Shown here in pieces: positions 51,624-61,596 of a stretch of 64,000 bases of DNA. This DNA is from REEB481 sp964586595 (lineage in GTDB: Bacteria > Bacteroidota > Bacteroidia > NS11-12g > UBA955): the NCBI GenBank assembly GCA_964586595.1, contig CAZPHB010000001.1, positions 1 through 64,000 on the forward strand. The letters are read 5' to 3'. How positions within the stretch are numbered: the first letter of the stretch is position 1; every line of letters begins with the position of its first letter. The notes below the pieces were generated by a model. It was not told the DNA's origin, did not search any database, and saw only the letters and a list, made by a program, of their open reading frames with translations. Position numbers and translations under genes: made by a program.

Positions 51624-52841
51624 TTAAAACTGCTGTATGATCATCCCAGTGCGCATTTTGGGTTCAATCCAAGTGCTTTTGGGTGGCATAACGCCGTGCT
51701 CATCGGCGACCTTTTTGACTTCTGCAAACGAATTGTGGTGAAGCGTAAACGTTAGATTCGCCAGATTGGCTTGCATGAGTTCAGACAACGCAAAACCATA
51801 CACATCACCGCGGGAAAAGGTAAGTCGTTCGTCTGTTTTACTGTCGGAAATGTTCAGAATTTCCTCAAATATGAATTGCTCGAGGCATGAAACATCCAGT
51901 CCTTCCGGGAATTTGGTCGGACGGTACGCTTCTTTTAAGGTTAATAAGTACCATTCAGTTTGGTTGATGCACAGCCCGAATTGACCACGTTGAATGGGTT
52001 TTACTTCTGTAAATGAATTAACATAAGTAAACTTCAACCCTATTTGTTGTAGCAGCGCATTCGTATCGTGGACAAGCGGCCATTGAATCAAGCGATGAAA
52101 TGGCTTAATGGTCATTTGGTTCGCCGGAATAATCATGGACATAAAGGTTTGATCTTCCGTACGTACAGAACTGTGGATATTTCCTTGATAATACCTTGTG
52201 GTAGCAGCTATTCGATGATGTCCATCAGCGATATAAAATGCTGGGATTCCAGAAAAGTATTCCTGCACTTTTAGATGATGCTCCGAGGGGATGCTCCAAA
52301 CTTCATGTTGTAAACCAGACTCACAAACAAAATCGCAGAACAAAGTTCCCTTCCAGTCATTTATTGGGGGTGGCCCTTGATGCGACTCATAACAAATCAG
52401 CACAGGTTCACCTACTGCATGTGTGACTTCCATGTGCTTTACCAGTTTCAGTTCTTTTTGTGTGCGCGTGTGTTCGTGCTTCTTTACAGAACCATTGAGG
52501 TAGTCTGTCACGGCAATACCTGCAAGAATTCCCTCATAAACAAAACCCTGAACAGGGTCTGTTTGACGGTAAATCATCAGTTGCCTTTCAGGCTCTTCAA
52601 TGAGCACGTTCTGATCGAGCAGCTGCCGGAAATAGTTTCTTCCAAAACCAAAATGCCGTTCCTGGTGCTCGGGATCGGCAAAATGCAGGTATGGTTTTAC
52701 CACATGCAGGTATGAGAACGGATTATCTTCAAGAATTTGCGTCAATTCATCCTGCGTTTCTGAACCGGAGATTCTTGCAGAAACTTGAGAAGCAAAGGAA
52801 AAATCCGGTCGAATAATTTTAATGGGATGAATTTGAGGCAT
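51624..52841 (-). CDS. DUF1015 family protein in a serine biosynthesis operon
   Basis: 405 aa. The family motif is seen in FYIADGHHRIAATTRY, with IPSEHHLKVQEYF just before and PFHRLIQWP further on. The ADGHHR region recalls the ParB/SerK-type GxHR nucleotide loop, but no activity has been shown for DUF1015 that I can cite. It is 5 bp downstream of serA and co-directional with serC and serA. Because the window's operon has no phosphoserine phosphatase (serB), a role in serine or phosphoserine metabolism is an attractive guess. No promoter of its own. Confidence 0.85.
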   Translation of the reverse strand: MPQIHPIKIIRPDFSFASQVSARISGSETQDELTQILEDNPFSYLHVVKPYLHFADPEHQERHFGFGRNYFRQLLDQNVLIEEPERQLMIYRQTDPVQGFVYEGILAGIAVTDYLNGSVKKHEHTRTQKELKLVKHMEVTHAVGEPVLICYESHQGPPPINDWKGTLFCDFVCESGLQHEVWSIPSEHHLKVQEYFSGIPAFYIADGHHRIAATTRYYQGNIHSSVRTEDQTFMSMIIPANQMTIKPFHRLIQWPLVHDTNALLQQIGLKFTYVNSFTEVKPIQRGQFGLCINQTEWYLLTLKEAYRPTKFPEGLDVSCLEQFIFEEILNISDSKTDERLTFSRGDVYGFALSELMQANLANLTFTLHHNSFAEVKKVADEHGVMPPKSTWIEPKMRTGMIIQQF

Positions 52842-52846
52842 GTTCC

Positions 52847-53809
52847 TTATTTGAAAAAACCAATGATGCGTTCAGCCAATTCAACACCTACGCGTTCTTG
52901 TGCTTCTTTAGTGGAAGCTCCGATATGTGGTGACAATGAAACTTTGTCTGATTTCAGTATATCTGTGTACACAGGCGGCTCTTGTTCAAAAACATCTATT
53001 CCAGCAAAACCTATATGGCCGGAATCAAGAGCTTCGAGCAGTGCCTGTTCATTTACTACTCCTCCCCTTGCGCAATTGATCAGAATGGAACCTTTGCTCA
53101 TCATTTGCAGTTCTGCAGCACCAATGATTTCTGCTTCACCTCCGGGTACATGAAGACTGATGAAGTCACTATTGGAAAGCACATCAGCCATTTTTTGACC
53201 TTGGAGTTTCACCTTGAAGTTATTAATCGCGTATTTGCGATTGAACGTGACAACCAATTCAAATGATCGTTCCTTGTAATCATAAACGATTACATCCATT
53301 CCAAGTCCGATGGCCATTCTGGCTACTTCCTGCCCGATGCGGCCGAAACCAATAATGCCAATGGTTTTTCCGGCAAGTTCCACCCCATTGGAACCAATTT
53401 TCTTGAGTTCATTGAACCGTTCCTTGCCTTCATCGGGCATGATGCGGTTGGTGAGCTGTAAATATCTGGCTGTGGTAAACAAATGTGCGAACACCAACTC
53501 GGCCACAGATCGTGAACTAGCTGCCGGCGTATTGACCACAGGGATATTCTTGATGCCTGCGTGCCTGAGGTCTATATTGTCAAGACCAACTCCGGCCCGG
53601 GCAATGAGCTTTAGGTTGCTTCCCGCATCGATCACGACAGCATTAACCTTTGTAGCGCTGCGCACAATCAGCACGTCGTATTCATTTATTTTCCCGGGAA
53701 GTTCATCTTGTGGGATTTTATCGGTAATAACCTCGAATCCAGCCTCAATGAGCATGGATTTACCAATGGCATCAATACCGTCATTGGCCAAAACTCTGTA
53801 TTTGGTCAT
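52847..53809 (-). CDS. serA: D-3-phosphoglycerate dehydrogenase, short form
   Basis: 320 aa; the first committed step of serine synthesis. The nucleotide loop GIIGFGRIGQEVARM and the catalytic residues in CARGGVVNE (Arg), VFEQEPP (Glu) and SPHIGAST (His) are visible; the substrate domain is at the ends as usual in 2-hydroxyacid dehydrogenases. It lacks the C-terminal ACT (serine-binding) domain of E. coli SerA, so feedback inhibition by serine would need another mechanism. 6 bp after serC and 5 bp before DUF1015. Confidence 0.92.
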   Translation of the reverse strand: MTKYRVLANDGIDAIGKSMLIEAGFEVITDKIPQDELPGKINEYDVLIVRSATKVNAVVIDAGSNLKLIARAGVGLDNIDLRHAGIKNIPVVNTPAASSRSVAELVFAHLFTTARYLQLTNRIMPDEGKERFNELKKIGSNGVELAGKTIGIIGFGRIGQEVARMAIGLGMDVIVYDYKERSFELVVTFNRKYAINNFKVKLQGQKMADVLSNSDFISLHVPGGEAEIIGAAELQMMSKGSILINCARGGVVNEQALLEALDSGHIGFAGIDVFEQEPPVYTDILKSDKVSLSPHIGASTKEAQERVGVELAERIIGFFK

Positions 53810-53815
53810 CTGTAA

Positions 53816-54880
53816 TTATGAATTGAAGTTTTGCATCACGTGAACCAGCGCCTGAACACTTTCCAAAGGAAGTGCGTTGTACATCGAGGCCCTAAATCCG
53901 CCCACCGACCTATGTCCTTTAATTCCGCTGATGCCTGCTTCTTTACATGCGGCAAGGAACTTTGATTCAAGCGCTGCATGTTCCTCGTTCATCACAAAAC
54001 ATGCATTCATGTGTGAACGGTCTTCTACGGCACATGTTCCTCGGAAATATGGGTTTTTATCAACTTCACCATAAAGCAAATCAGCGCGTTCCTGAGCTCT
54101 TTGTTCCATAGCTTCAACGCCTCCTGCATTTTGAACCCAAATTAGGTTGTATAGTGAAACCAGAATTGGAAACACCGGTGGTGTATTGTACATGCTTCCT
54201 TTGTCGGCATGCACCCGATAATCCATCATGGTTGGGATGGAACGACTTACTTTTCCAAAGATGCCTTTTTTGGCAATCACAAGGGTTACGCCTGCAGGAC
54301 CCATATTTTTTTGGGCGCCTGCATAAATAAGGCTGAACTTAGACACATCAATCGGGCGACTGAAAATATCTGAACTCATGTCGCAGATCAAGGGTACAGG
54401 ACCATCCGGAAACGATTTCATCTGCGTACCGTAAATGGTATTGTTGCTGGTGCAGTGAACATAGTCAACGTCACCAGGAATGCTGTAGTCCTTGGGAATG
54501 AACGAAAAATTGGCATCTGCCGATGAAGCAATGACCTCCACATTGCCATAGAGTTTAGCTTCCTTGATGGCTGCAGCAGCCCAAACACCGGTATTTATAT
54601 AAGCGGCCTTGTGCTCCAGGAAGTTGTGTGGAATCATGTAGAATTGCGTGCTCGCACCACCCTGAAGGAACATGATGTCGTAATCATCCGGAACATGGAG
54701 CAGTGACCTCACTATGGCGCGGGCATCGTCCATTACCTGTTCGAACTCTTTACTGCGGTGCGAAACTTCCAGAATGGACAAACCTGTTCCTGCGAAATTC
54801 CTAATGGCTTCAACAGCTTTGTCGAATGCTTCCGGCGCCAAAATTGAAGGGCCTGCGGAAAAATTATGTACTTTGGTCAT
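53816..54880 (-). CDS. serC: phosphoserine aminotransferase
   Basis: 354 aa from the ATG at 54880; the frame opens further at 54904, but homologues start at MTKVHNFSAGPS. PLP enzyme of serine synthesis (3-phosphohydroxypyruvate to phosphoserine). Landmarks: FLQGGASTQFYMIP (substrate loop), CDMSSDIFSRP, and YAGAQKNMGPAGVTLVI with the PLP lysine. The C-terminal small domain ends GHRSVGGFRASMYNALP. First gene of the serC-serA-DUF1015 operon. Confidence 0.95.
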   Translation of the reverse strand: MTKVHNFSAGPSILAPEAFDKAVEAIRNFAGTGLSILEVSHRSKEFEQVMDDARAIVRSLLHVPDDYDIMFLQGGASTQFYMIPHNFLEHKAAYINTGVWAAAAIKEAKLYGNVEVIASSADANFSFIPKDYSIPGDVDYVHCTSNNTIYGTQMKSFPDGPVPLICDMSSDIFSRPIDVSKFSLIYAGAQKNMGPAGVTLVIAKKGIFGKVSRSIPTMMDYRVHADKGSMYNTPPVFPILVSLYNLIWVQNAGGVEAMEQRAQERADLLYGEVDKNPYFRGTCAVEDRSHMNACFVMNEEHAALESKFLAACKEAGISGIKGHRSVGGFRASMYNALPLESVQALVHVMQNFNS

Positions 54881-54901
54881 GATTCCTTTGGAAATACGTC
54901 G

Positions 54902-54933
54902 CAAGTTTAGAATGATATTTGTCCTAATACAAT
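54902..54933 (-). promoter_or_regulatory. candidate promoter for the serC operon
   Basis: On the minus strand ATTG (54930-54933), 20-nt spacer, TAAACTTG (54902-54909), then 21 nt to the ATG. One mismatch in each box to the Bacteroidota consensus. Confidence 0.45.
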
Positions 54934-54952
54934 ACTTTTAACCCACAACAGA

Positions 54953-55465
54953 ATGAAGCTTTTCACATTATGGCCTATGTTGGCTCTTTCATTTTTGACA
55001 AGTGCTTCAGCGCTTGCACAGACAGACAATTCTAAATCGAATCAAAGGACGGGCATGTTTCAATCTGACCGCATCATTAAGGGTGGAAATGTTGGATTGT
55101 GGTTGGGAACAACAACTTTTATACAGGCTTCTCCATTTATTGGATACCGATTCACGGATAAATTCAGCGCAGGAGTTGGCGGTGAATGTACATACATCAG
55201 GGAGCGAACTTCAGGTCCTGCAGAGGAATGGGCCATTTACGGAGGGAATTTTTTCACCCGATATCAAGTTTTGGATGCACTCTTTCTTCAAGGGGAGTAC
55301 AGTGCCATCAGTTTTCCGGACAACAATGGAAGGACTTGGTACCAAAGTCCTTTGGTTGGCGGTGGTTACATGCCCGGCAGGGGATTATACGTGATGGGCA
55401 TGTGGGCTTTAAATCCCGATTATCCCATTGCCAGTCCCATCCTCAGAATGGGATTCGTATTTTAA
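54953..55465 (+). CDS. small outer membrane beta-barrel protein
   Basis: 170 aa with a signal peptide (MKLFTLWPMLALSFLTSASALAQ). The mature part is made of short amphipathic strands (NVGLWLGTTTFIQASPFIGYRF, ending PILRMGFVF with a terminal Phe), consistent with a small barrel like the OmpA/PorT-like ones. It overlaps the nuoN end by 4 bp in convergent orientation. Role unknown. Confidence 0.75.
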   Translation: MKLFTLWPMLALSFLTSASALAQTDNSKSNQRTGMFQSDRIIKGGNVGLWLGTTTFIQASPFIGYRFTDKFSAGVGGECTYIRERTSGPAEEWAIYGGNFFTRYQVLDALFLQGEYSAISFPDNNGRTWYQSPLVGGGYMPGRGLYVMGMWALNPDYPIASPILRMGFVF

Positions 55466-56850
55466 ATCTTTGTTGTAATCAGCAAAGGTGCAATGCCAAC
55501 GCCTATGTTCAGCACTGTGCAGAACAACAGGGCTACACGCACCGATAATGCTGTTTGTACAGGTGTTGTTGTTTCATCTGAATCCCGAAAGTACATAGAG
55601 ATGATGGCTCTGAAGTAATAAGCCACGCTTATTGCTGAAAGCACCAATGCAACAATAATCAGCCAGGTATGGGCGGTAAATGCATTCGAAAACAAGGCAT
55701 ATTTCCCTGCAAATCCGGCAGTTCCCGGAATTCCGGTCATCGACAACATGCTGATCAGCAGCGCAAATGATTCCAGGGGATATTTTTTCGCCCATCCATT
55801 AAGCGATGCAACGTGTTCATTGCCAGATTCCGTTTTCATTTTCTGTATCATGGCAAACGCCACCAAGGCAGCCAGCCCGTAACCGGCCATATACAGCAAT
55901 AATGCCTTTGATGCTTCCGCGTTGTGCATAAGTATGGCCAACAAAAGGTAACCTGCATGTGCTACTGAGGAATATGCAAGCATCCTTTTCAAAGACTGTT
56001 GCATGAGTGCACTGAGATTTCCGATGATCATGGTCAGCGCAGCAAGTACGGTCAAGGTAGGTGTCCAGAATTCGTGCGCAGCGGTAAACGATACGGAGAA
56101 GATTCGGAACATCGCCACAATACCGGCTGTTTTCACCACGGTGGCCATAAATGCTGTAATTCTTCCGGGGCTGCCTGTGTACACATCCGGAGCCCAGAAA
56201 TGAAATGGAGCTGCAGCAATTTTGAACAACATTCCGAATAAAACCATGAGGATTCCTATTTTGGCCATAGGCGTTAAACCGGTAAGAAGTGCTGCGCCGG
56301 TGTACCTGAGCCCAATTTCATAAATGTCAAAACTTCCCGTGGTGCCATATACCATGGCTACACCGAACAGCAGGATCCCGGTGGCAAATGAACCCATCAG
56401 GTAGTACTTAAGGGCTGCCTCATTACTGCGCAGGTCTTCTTTTCTGGATCCTGCCAGCACATACAGCGGAATAGATAGGATTTCAAGGCCAAGAAACAAC
56501 ATGAAAAAGCTGTTGAAAGAGGTCATGATGAGTCCGCCACAAAGGCTGAACAACATCAATGCATAGATATCTGCACCTTTATCTTCTTTTTTGGGAACAA
56601 ACAATAAAGAGCCCATCAAGCCGAGGAAAATGAGCAGGGTATTGAATGCCAGGGAGAATTTGTCAAACTGAAGCATGGAAACCCACTGTGCTTCCCAGGG
56701 CAATTCCCACCCATTGTACTCCATAATATTCATCAGGAGCGACAATGTGAAAATCAACCAAACCAAAGGTGTCAACCTGCGTTCGGGTTTACCCAGGCCG
56801 GCAAAAAGCAGCACAATGGCCCCGATGAAAATGATGATGAGAGCTTTCAT
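55462..56850 (-). CDS. nuoN: NADH-quinone oxidoreductase subunit N
   Basis: 462 aa, about 13-14 membrane segments, antiporter-like subunit of complex I. Typical parts are NAFNTLLIFLGL-like early segments, a discontinuous helix region near GKTAAPFHFWAPDVYTGSPG (here IAAAPFHFWAPDVYTGSP) and LKRMLAYSSVAHAGYLL. It pumps protons across the inner membrane. Last gene of the nuo run seen here; 6 bp after nuoM. Confidence 0.96.
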   Translation of the reverse strand: MKALIIIFIGAIVLLFAGLGKPERRLTPLVWLIFTLSLLMNIMEYNGWELPWEAQWVSMLQFDKFSLAFNTLLIFLGLMGSLLFVPKKEDKGADIYALMLFSLCGGLIMTSFNSFFMLFLGLEILSIPLYVLAGSRKEDLRSNEAALKYYLMGSFATGILLFGVAMVYGTTGSFDIYEIGLRYTGAALLTGLTPMAKIGILMVLFGMLFKIAAAPFHFWAPDVYTGSPGRITAFMATVVKTAGIVAMFRIFSVSFTAAHEFWTPTLTVLAALTMIIGNLSALMQQSLKRMLAYSSVAHAGYLLLAILMHNAEASKALLLYMAGYGLAALVAFAMIQKMKTESGNEHVASLNGWAKKYPLESFALLISMLSMTGIPGTAGFAGKYALFSNAFTAHTWLIIVALVLSAISVAYYFRAIISMYFRDSDETTTPVQTALSVRVALLFCTVLNIGVGIAPLLITTKI

Positions 56851-56856
56851 ATGCGG

Positions 56857-58305
56857 TTAGCGCAGCGCGATTCGTTCTTGAATAATTTCCAGCAATTGGG
56901 TCATGCTGGCATGAGTTAGGTCTAAAATTGGTTGTGGAAAAATGCCGAATACAAGAATCAATGTCGCCAATATGCCCATTCCCAACCACTCACTCGGCAC
57001 CAAGGCCGGGAAAGCTGGCTGTTGTTCAGAAGCTTCGCCAAACATACTGAATTGATACATCCTGAGCATGTAGGCGGCACATAAGATGATGGTTAATCCG
57101 GCAAGAATTCCATAAACAGCATTTGAAGCAAAAACCGCCTGCAACAAGAGCAATTCTCCGGGGAATCCGTTGGTCAGGGGAACGGCAACCGTACCGAGCA
57201 CAGCAACCATAAACAAAATGGCAAAAACCCTGGACGAAGAAGCAAGGCCGCGAAGCTCGGACATGGAACGTGAGCCCATCCGCTGTTCGATGATGGAGAT
57301 GGCAAAAAACAATGCAACAATGTTGATGCCGTGGTTGAACATCTGAATTGCTGCTCCCTGAAATCCGTTGATCGTTAATGCAGCAATACCTGCAGCAATC
57401 AATCCAACGTGAGAAAACGATGAATATGCTACCAGCCTTTTTAAATCATTTTGTCTTAATGCGATGAAACCTCCATAGATCACACCAACAACAGCCAGGA
57501 TGCTAACCCATGCCATCTGGTTTTGTAAGACCTCCGGAACCAGAGGCAAGTACCAACGGAACAATCCGAAGAATCCCATTTTCAACATGATTCCGGAAAG
57601 AAGCATGGAACCGGCAGCAGGCGCAGCGGTATAGGTGTCGGCCTGCCAGGTATGAAAGGGAAACACGGGAATTTTAATGAGGAATGCAATCAACAACCCG
57701 GCTCCTACCCACCAAGCTTCTGAGTCACTCAATTCAACAGCTACCAACGCGGTCCATTCAAAACTATGAGCATCAGGTGTTTTCCAGTAAAGGAACAGCA
57801 GCGAAGCCAGCATGAATACGCTGCCGAAAAAGGTGTACAAGAAAAACTTGAGCGTGATGCGAATCCTGTTTGCCGATCCCCATTTGGCGGAGATGAAGTA
57901 AATGGGTATCAATGCGAGTTCCCAGAACACGTAGAAAAGCAATCCGTTCATGGAAGTAAAAACCCCATTCAAAGCGGCTTGCATCAACAAAATCAATGGA
58001 AGCATCAGTTTATTCTGATCCTGATCCATGGACCAACGAGACAACAAAATGACTGGCGTGAGCAGGTTGGCGAGCAACAACAGCAACATGCCCATTCCGT
58101 CAATACCTGTGTGGAACCGTATTCCTTCATTCATCCATGGAACATCGTGCACGAACTGCATGGTTCCATCTGGGATAAAAACACGCAGCCAATAGAGGTT
58201 AAGTGCCAGTGTGGCTAAAGAAAACAGGAATGACACTTGCCGGTTCAAACTTTTGACCAACCACGTGATCAAGGCACCAGCCAGAGGTAGGATTATGAGT
58301 TGCAA
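56857..58305 (-). CDS. nuoM: NADH-quinone oxidoreductase subunit M
   Basis: 482 aa, a membrane antiporter-like subunit of complex I. The conserved PVFPFHTWQADTYTAAPAAGS and LKRLVAYSSFSHVGLI are visible; the Lys/Glu proton channel residues of the family are in these regions. It lies between nuoL and nuoN with 4-6 bp gaps. Confidence 0.96.
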   Translation of the reverse strand: MQLIILPLAGALITWLVKSLNRQVSFLFSLATLALNLYWLRVFIPDGTMQFVHDVPWMNEGIRFHTGIDGMGMLLLLLANLLTPVILLSRWSMDQDQNKLMLPLILLMQAALNGVFTSMNGLLFYVFWELALIPIYFISAKWGSANRIRITLKFFLYTFFGSVFMLASLLFLYWKTPDAHSFEWTALVAVELSDSEAWWVGAGLLIAFLIKIPVFPFHTWQADTYTAAPAAGSMLLSGIMLKMGFFGLFRWYLPLVPEVLQNQMAWVSILAVVGVIYGGFIALRQNDLKRLVAYSSFSHVGLIAAGIAALTINGFQGAAIQMFNHGINIVALFFAISIIEQRMGSRSMSELRGLASSSRVFAILFMVAVLGTVAVPLTNGFPGELLLLQAVFASNAVYGILAGLTIILCAAYMLRMYQFSMFGEASEQQPAFPALVPSEWLGMGILATLILVFGIFPQPILDLTHASMTQLLEIIQERIALR

Positions 58306-58309
58306 TTGT

Positions 58310-60202
58310 TCAGATAAATAGGTTTACGCCAAGTATTACTGCCATCGACAATACCATGATCAACAGGTACCATTCAATATTTCCGGTTTGTATTTTTCGG
58401 ATGAGGTTTCCAAGCCATTGTGTGATGTTGCCACTTTGTTCCACCGTGCCATCAATCACTTTTTGATCCGACCAGGTGTGTAGTCCGTCGGCAAGTTGTT
58501 CTGATGGATGCACAATCACTTTATCGTAGGCTTCATCAATCAGGAATTTCGCTCCCAGTAGTTTGGCAATGCCCTGCATGGAGGCGTCTGATTCCGGAAC
58601 AACTGCAGCAACCACATATTTCCTGCGGGTGAGCACAAAGGCCAACAGCAAACCCAGGGTAGCCAGCCCTGCAAACATCATTTCACTGGCAAATGTGTGG
58701 TGATGGGATGCCTGATCGGCCAAAATAGGTTCAAGCCAATGATGCAGGCCCTGGCCGGAAGCACCGGTATAATGCGGCAAGTTGATCAAGCCACCCACGA
58801 TGCTCAGCACCGCCAAAACCATCAAAGGAAGGGTCATCAATACAGGTGATTCGTGCAGGTGATGTTTTTGCGTTTCGGTTCCTCTGAAATTACCATGAAA
58901 GGTGACAAAAAACAGGCGGAACATGTAAAAAGCCGTCACAAAAGCACTTGCTAAACCAATGGGATAAAGCCAATGGCTCCGGTCATACAATGCCAGCAAA
59001 ATTTCGTCTTTTGAAAAGAAACCGGAAAGAAATGGAAAGCCTGAAATGGCCAATGTTCCAATCAGGAAGGTCCAATACGTGACGGGCATGTATTTTTTCA
59101 GGCCGCCCATTTCACGTATATCCTGCGCACCGCTCATGGCGTGGATTACACTTCCCGAACCCAGGAACAGCAATGCCTTGAAGAATGCGTGGGTGAGCAC
59201 ATGAAACAGTGCCGCGGTATAGGCACCGCAACCAAGGGCAATAAACATAAAGCCCAATTGGGAAACGGTAGAATATGCGAGTACTTTTTTGATGTCGTTT
59301 TGCTTGAGTCCAATCAGCGCTGCAACTACGGATGTTAGCAAGCCTGTGTACAACATCAGGTCTCTTGCTGCGGGGCTGTAGTTGAACATCACATTGCAGC
59401 GCACAGTCATGTAAATCCCTGCGGTTACCATCGTTGCTGCGTGGATCAATGCGGAAACCGGAGTTGGTCCGGCCATGGCGTCGGGCAGCCAGGTAAACAA
59501 AGGAATCTGCGCACTTTTACCCGTTGCTCCGATGAACAGTGAAATGCAAATCGCGGTAAGGATTTCAGGTCTGTACGCGCCTGTTTCTACTTTTTCAAAA
59601 ACGGAACTGTATTCAAATGTTCCAAACTGGAAGTAAATGAGGAACAATCCAACCAGCAGACCCAAATCGCCAATACGGTTCATTACGAATGCTTTTCTGG
59701 CAGCTTTGCCATAGGATTCATTTTTAAACCAAAAACCAATCAGCAGATAACTGCACAAGCCAACACCTTCCCAACCAAAGAACATCACCACGAAGTTGCT
59801 GCCAAGAACCAACAACAACATGCTGAAAATAAACAGATTGAGGTATGCGAAGAATTTGTAGAACCCTTCGTCGTGGTGCATGTAAGCGATGGAATAAAGA
59901 TGGATGAGAAATCCAACACCGGTAACCACCAACAGCATTATGGTGCTCAACCGATCCGCCTGGAAGCTTAAATCTACCTGAAAGGTGCCAACGTTTAACC
60001 ACTGAAACAATTTGAACACAATGGGCTCACTGTTTTGCGCCTGGGTGTTAAAGAGCATCAGGGAAGCAATAAAAGGGAGGAACACCGCGAGGGTGCCTAA
60101 CCATCCGGAAGCGGTATGGAGTTTTTTACCCCAAAGGCCATTGATCAGGAAGCCTGCCAACGGAGCCAAGAGTATGATGAAAAATAAGCTGCTTTGATTC
60201 AT
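58310..60202 (-). CDS. nuoL: NADH-quinone oxidoreductase subunit L
   Basis: 630 aa, the largest antiporter-like subunit; it includes the long lateral helix at the C-terminus. IPLFTWLPDAMAGPTPVSA and IKKVLAYSTVSQLGFMF are diagnostic. The region after residue about 500 is less conserved, as usual. Read with nuoK 4 bp upstream. Confidence 0.96.
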   Translation of the reverse strand: MNQSSLFFIILLAPLAGFLINGLWGKKLHTASGWLGTLAVFLPFIASLMLFNTQAQNSEPIVFKLFQWLNVGTFQVDLSFQADRLSTIMLLVVTGVGFLIHLYSIAYMHHDEGFYKFFAYLNLFIFSMLLLVLGSNFVVMFFGWEGVGLCSYLLIGFWFKNESYGKAARKAFVMNRIGDLGLLVGLFLIYFQFGTFEYSSVFEKVETGAYRPEILTAICISLFIGATGKSAQIPLFTWLPDAMAGPTPVSALIHAATMVTAGIYMTVRCNVMFNYSPAARDLMLYTGLLTSVVAALIGLKQNDIKKVLAYSTVSQLGFMFIALGCGAYTAALFHVLTHAFFKALLFLGSGSVIHAMSGAQDIREMGGLKKYMPVTYWTFLIGTLAISGFPFLSGFFSKDEILLALYDRSHWLYPIGLASAFVTAFYMFRLFFVTFHGNFRGTETQKHHLHESPVLMTLPLMVLAVLSIVGGLINLPHYTGASGQGLHHWLEPILADQASHHHTFASEMMFAGLATLGLLLAFVLTRRKYVVAAVVPESDASMQGIAKLLGAKFLIDEAYDKVIVHPSEQLADGLHTWSDQKVIDGTVEQSGNITQWLGNLIRKIQTGNIEWYLLIMVLSMAVILGVNLFI

Positions 60203-60206
60203 CTGG

Positions 60207-60524
60207 TTAGTTCTTAATTTGGTCCAGGACGCTGATGCTGGTGGCGCGCGTGTTTCTGTACACCATGACCAGAATGGCCAGTCCTACAGATGCTTCGGCT
60301 GCGGCAACTACCATGATGAAGAACACGAAAATTTGACCTGAGGCATCTCCCATATAAGTGCTCAAACTCACAAACAGCAGATTTACTGCATTGAGCATTA
60401 ATTCGATGCACATCAAAATGACGATGGCGTTTTTTCTGAGCAAAACACCGGCTACGCCAATGCAAAAAAGCAAGCTACTCAGGTAAATATATTGATCTAC
60501 GGGTATCAAAGATTCGGCAGTCAT
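60207..60524 (-). CDS. nuoK: NADH-quinone oxidoreductase subunit K
   Basis: 105 aa, three membrane segments. The conserved membrane Glu pair sits in ILMCIELMLNAVNLLFV and VVAAAEASVGLAIL, which are needed for proton pumping. It overlaps nuoJ by 4 bp. Confidence 0.96.
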   Translation of the reverse strand: MTAESLIPVDQYIYLSSLLFCIGVAGVLLRKNAIVILMCIELMLNAVNLLFVSLSTYMGDASGQIFVFFIMVVAAAEASVGLAILVMVYRNTRATSISVLDQIKN

Positions 60525-61042
60525 GATTGTGCTCCTTCCTCTTGTTTTTCTCTTTTTCCGATATACACTGATCCAACCATCGCGGCCAGGAACAAAATAC
60601 TTGAAATTTCAAATGGCAGTACGAAGTCCGAAAACAGCATTTTACCCAGATTTTTCACCAATCCTATTCCGGCGGCGTCCGGACCACCTTTAATCATGAA
60701 GTCTGATGCGCCGCGCAAAGCACCGGCAAGTGTTACCAAAATCAAACCTGCAGCGATGGCTCCACTGATCTGCCACAATACCGGTTTTGGGGCTTCAGTT
60801 GACTTGTTCAGGTTGAGCAACATCAGCACGAACAGGAACAATACCATGATGGCACCTGCATAAACAATCAGGTTGACCACCGCTATGAACTGTGCATTCA
60901 GTAATACGTAATGTCCGCTGAGGGCGAAGAAGGTTAAGATCAAACAGAGCACACTGTACACCGGATTGCGTGCGGTGATGGTTCCCAATGCCGTTAGTAT
61001 GGCAATGAAGGAAAAAATGAAAAACGGAATTTGGTTCATCAT
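60521..61042 (-). CDS. nuoJ: NADH-quinone oxidoreductase subunit J
   Basis: 173 aa, about five membrane segments. The family pattern AVVNLIVYAGAIMVLFLFV is clear. Subunit of the membrane arm near the quinone site. Overlaps nuoI by 4 bp at its start and nuoK by 4 bp at its end. Confidence 0.95.
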   Translation of the reverse strand: MMNQIPFFIFSFIAILTALGTITARNPVYSVLCLILTFFALSGHYVLLNAQFIAVVNLIVYAGAIMVLFLFVLMLLNLNKSTEAPKPVLWQISGAIAAGLILVTLAGALRGASDFMIKGGPDAAGIGLVKNLGKMLFSDFVLPFEISSILFLAAMVGSVYIGKREKQEEGAQS

Positions 61043-61587
61043 GATTGTTGCTCAGGCGTCCTCCAGGATTGCCTTTTCGATACATCTATTCTTTGATTCA
61101 ATGGTTCCACCAGTTTATCCTTTCCGTAAATGAAATTATTCCTGGTGGTTTCAACAGGAGTAATCACATCTGTGAGGAAAATGGCTTCTTTGGGACAGGC
61201 TTCTTCGCACAATCCGCAGTAAATGCAACGCAATTGGTTGATTTCATATACGGCTGCATACTTCTCTTCGCGGTACAGGTGCTCTTCTCCTTTATTGCGC
61301 TCGGCAGCGACCATGGTAATGGCTTCAGCCGGACAAGCAACGGCACACAAGCCGCAGGCCGTGCAGCGTTCTCTTCCCTGATCGTCGCGTTTCAGCACGT
61401 GTTTGCCTCGGTAAACCGGAGCAATAGGACGTTGAACTTCCGGGTATTGAACCGTGGCTTTCTTCTTAAAGAGGTGACTGATGGTGATTGCCATCCCTTT
61501 CAAAATGGCAGGCAGGTATATGCGTTCCATGAACGTCATTTCCTTATTGACCACCTGTTTGGATCTGTTGGTTAATGGTTGCATCAT
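61039..61587 (-). CDS. nuoI: NADH-quinone oxidoreductase subunit I
   Basis: 182 aa with two [4Fe-4S] motifs: CTACGLCAVACPAEAI and CIYCGLCEEACPKEAI. These are clusters N6a and N6b, linking the peripheral arm to the quinone site. An amphipathic N-terminal helix precedes them. The end is a polar tail (SKRQSWRTPEQQS). Confidence 0.96.
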   Translation of the reverse strand: MMQPLTNRSKQVVNKEMTFMERIYLPAILKGMAITISHLFKKKATVQYPEVQRPIAPVYRGKHVLKRDDQGRERCTACGLCAVACPAEAITMVAAERNKGEEHLYREEKYAAVYEINQLRCIYCGLCEEACPKEAIFLTDVITPVETTRNNFIYGKDKLVEPLNQRIDVSKRQSWRTPEQQS

Positions 61588-61596
61588 CAGTAAGCG

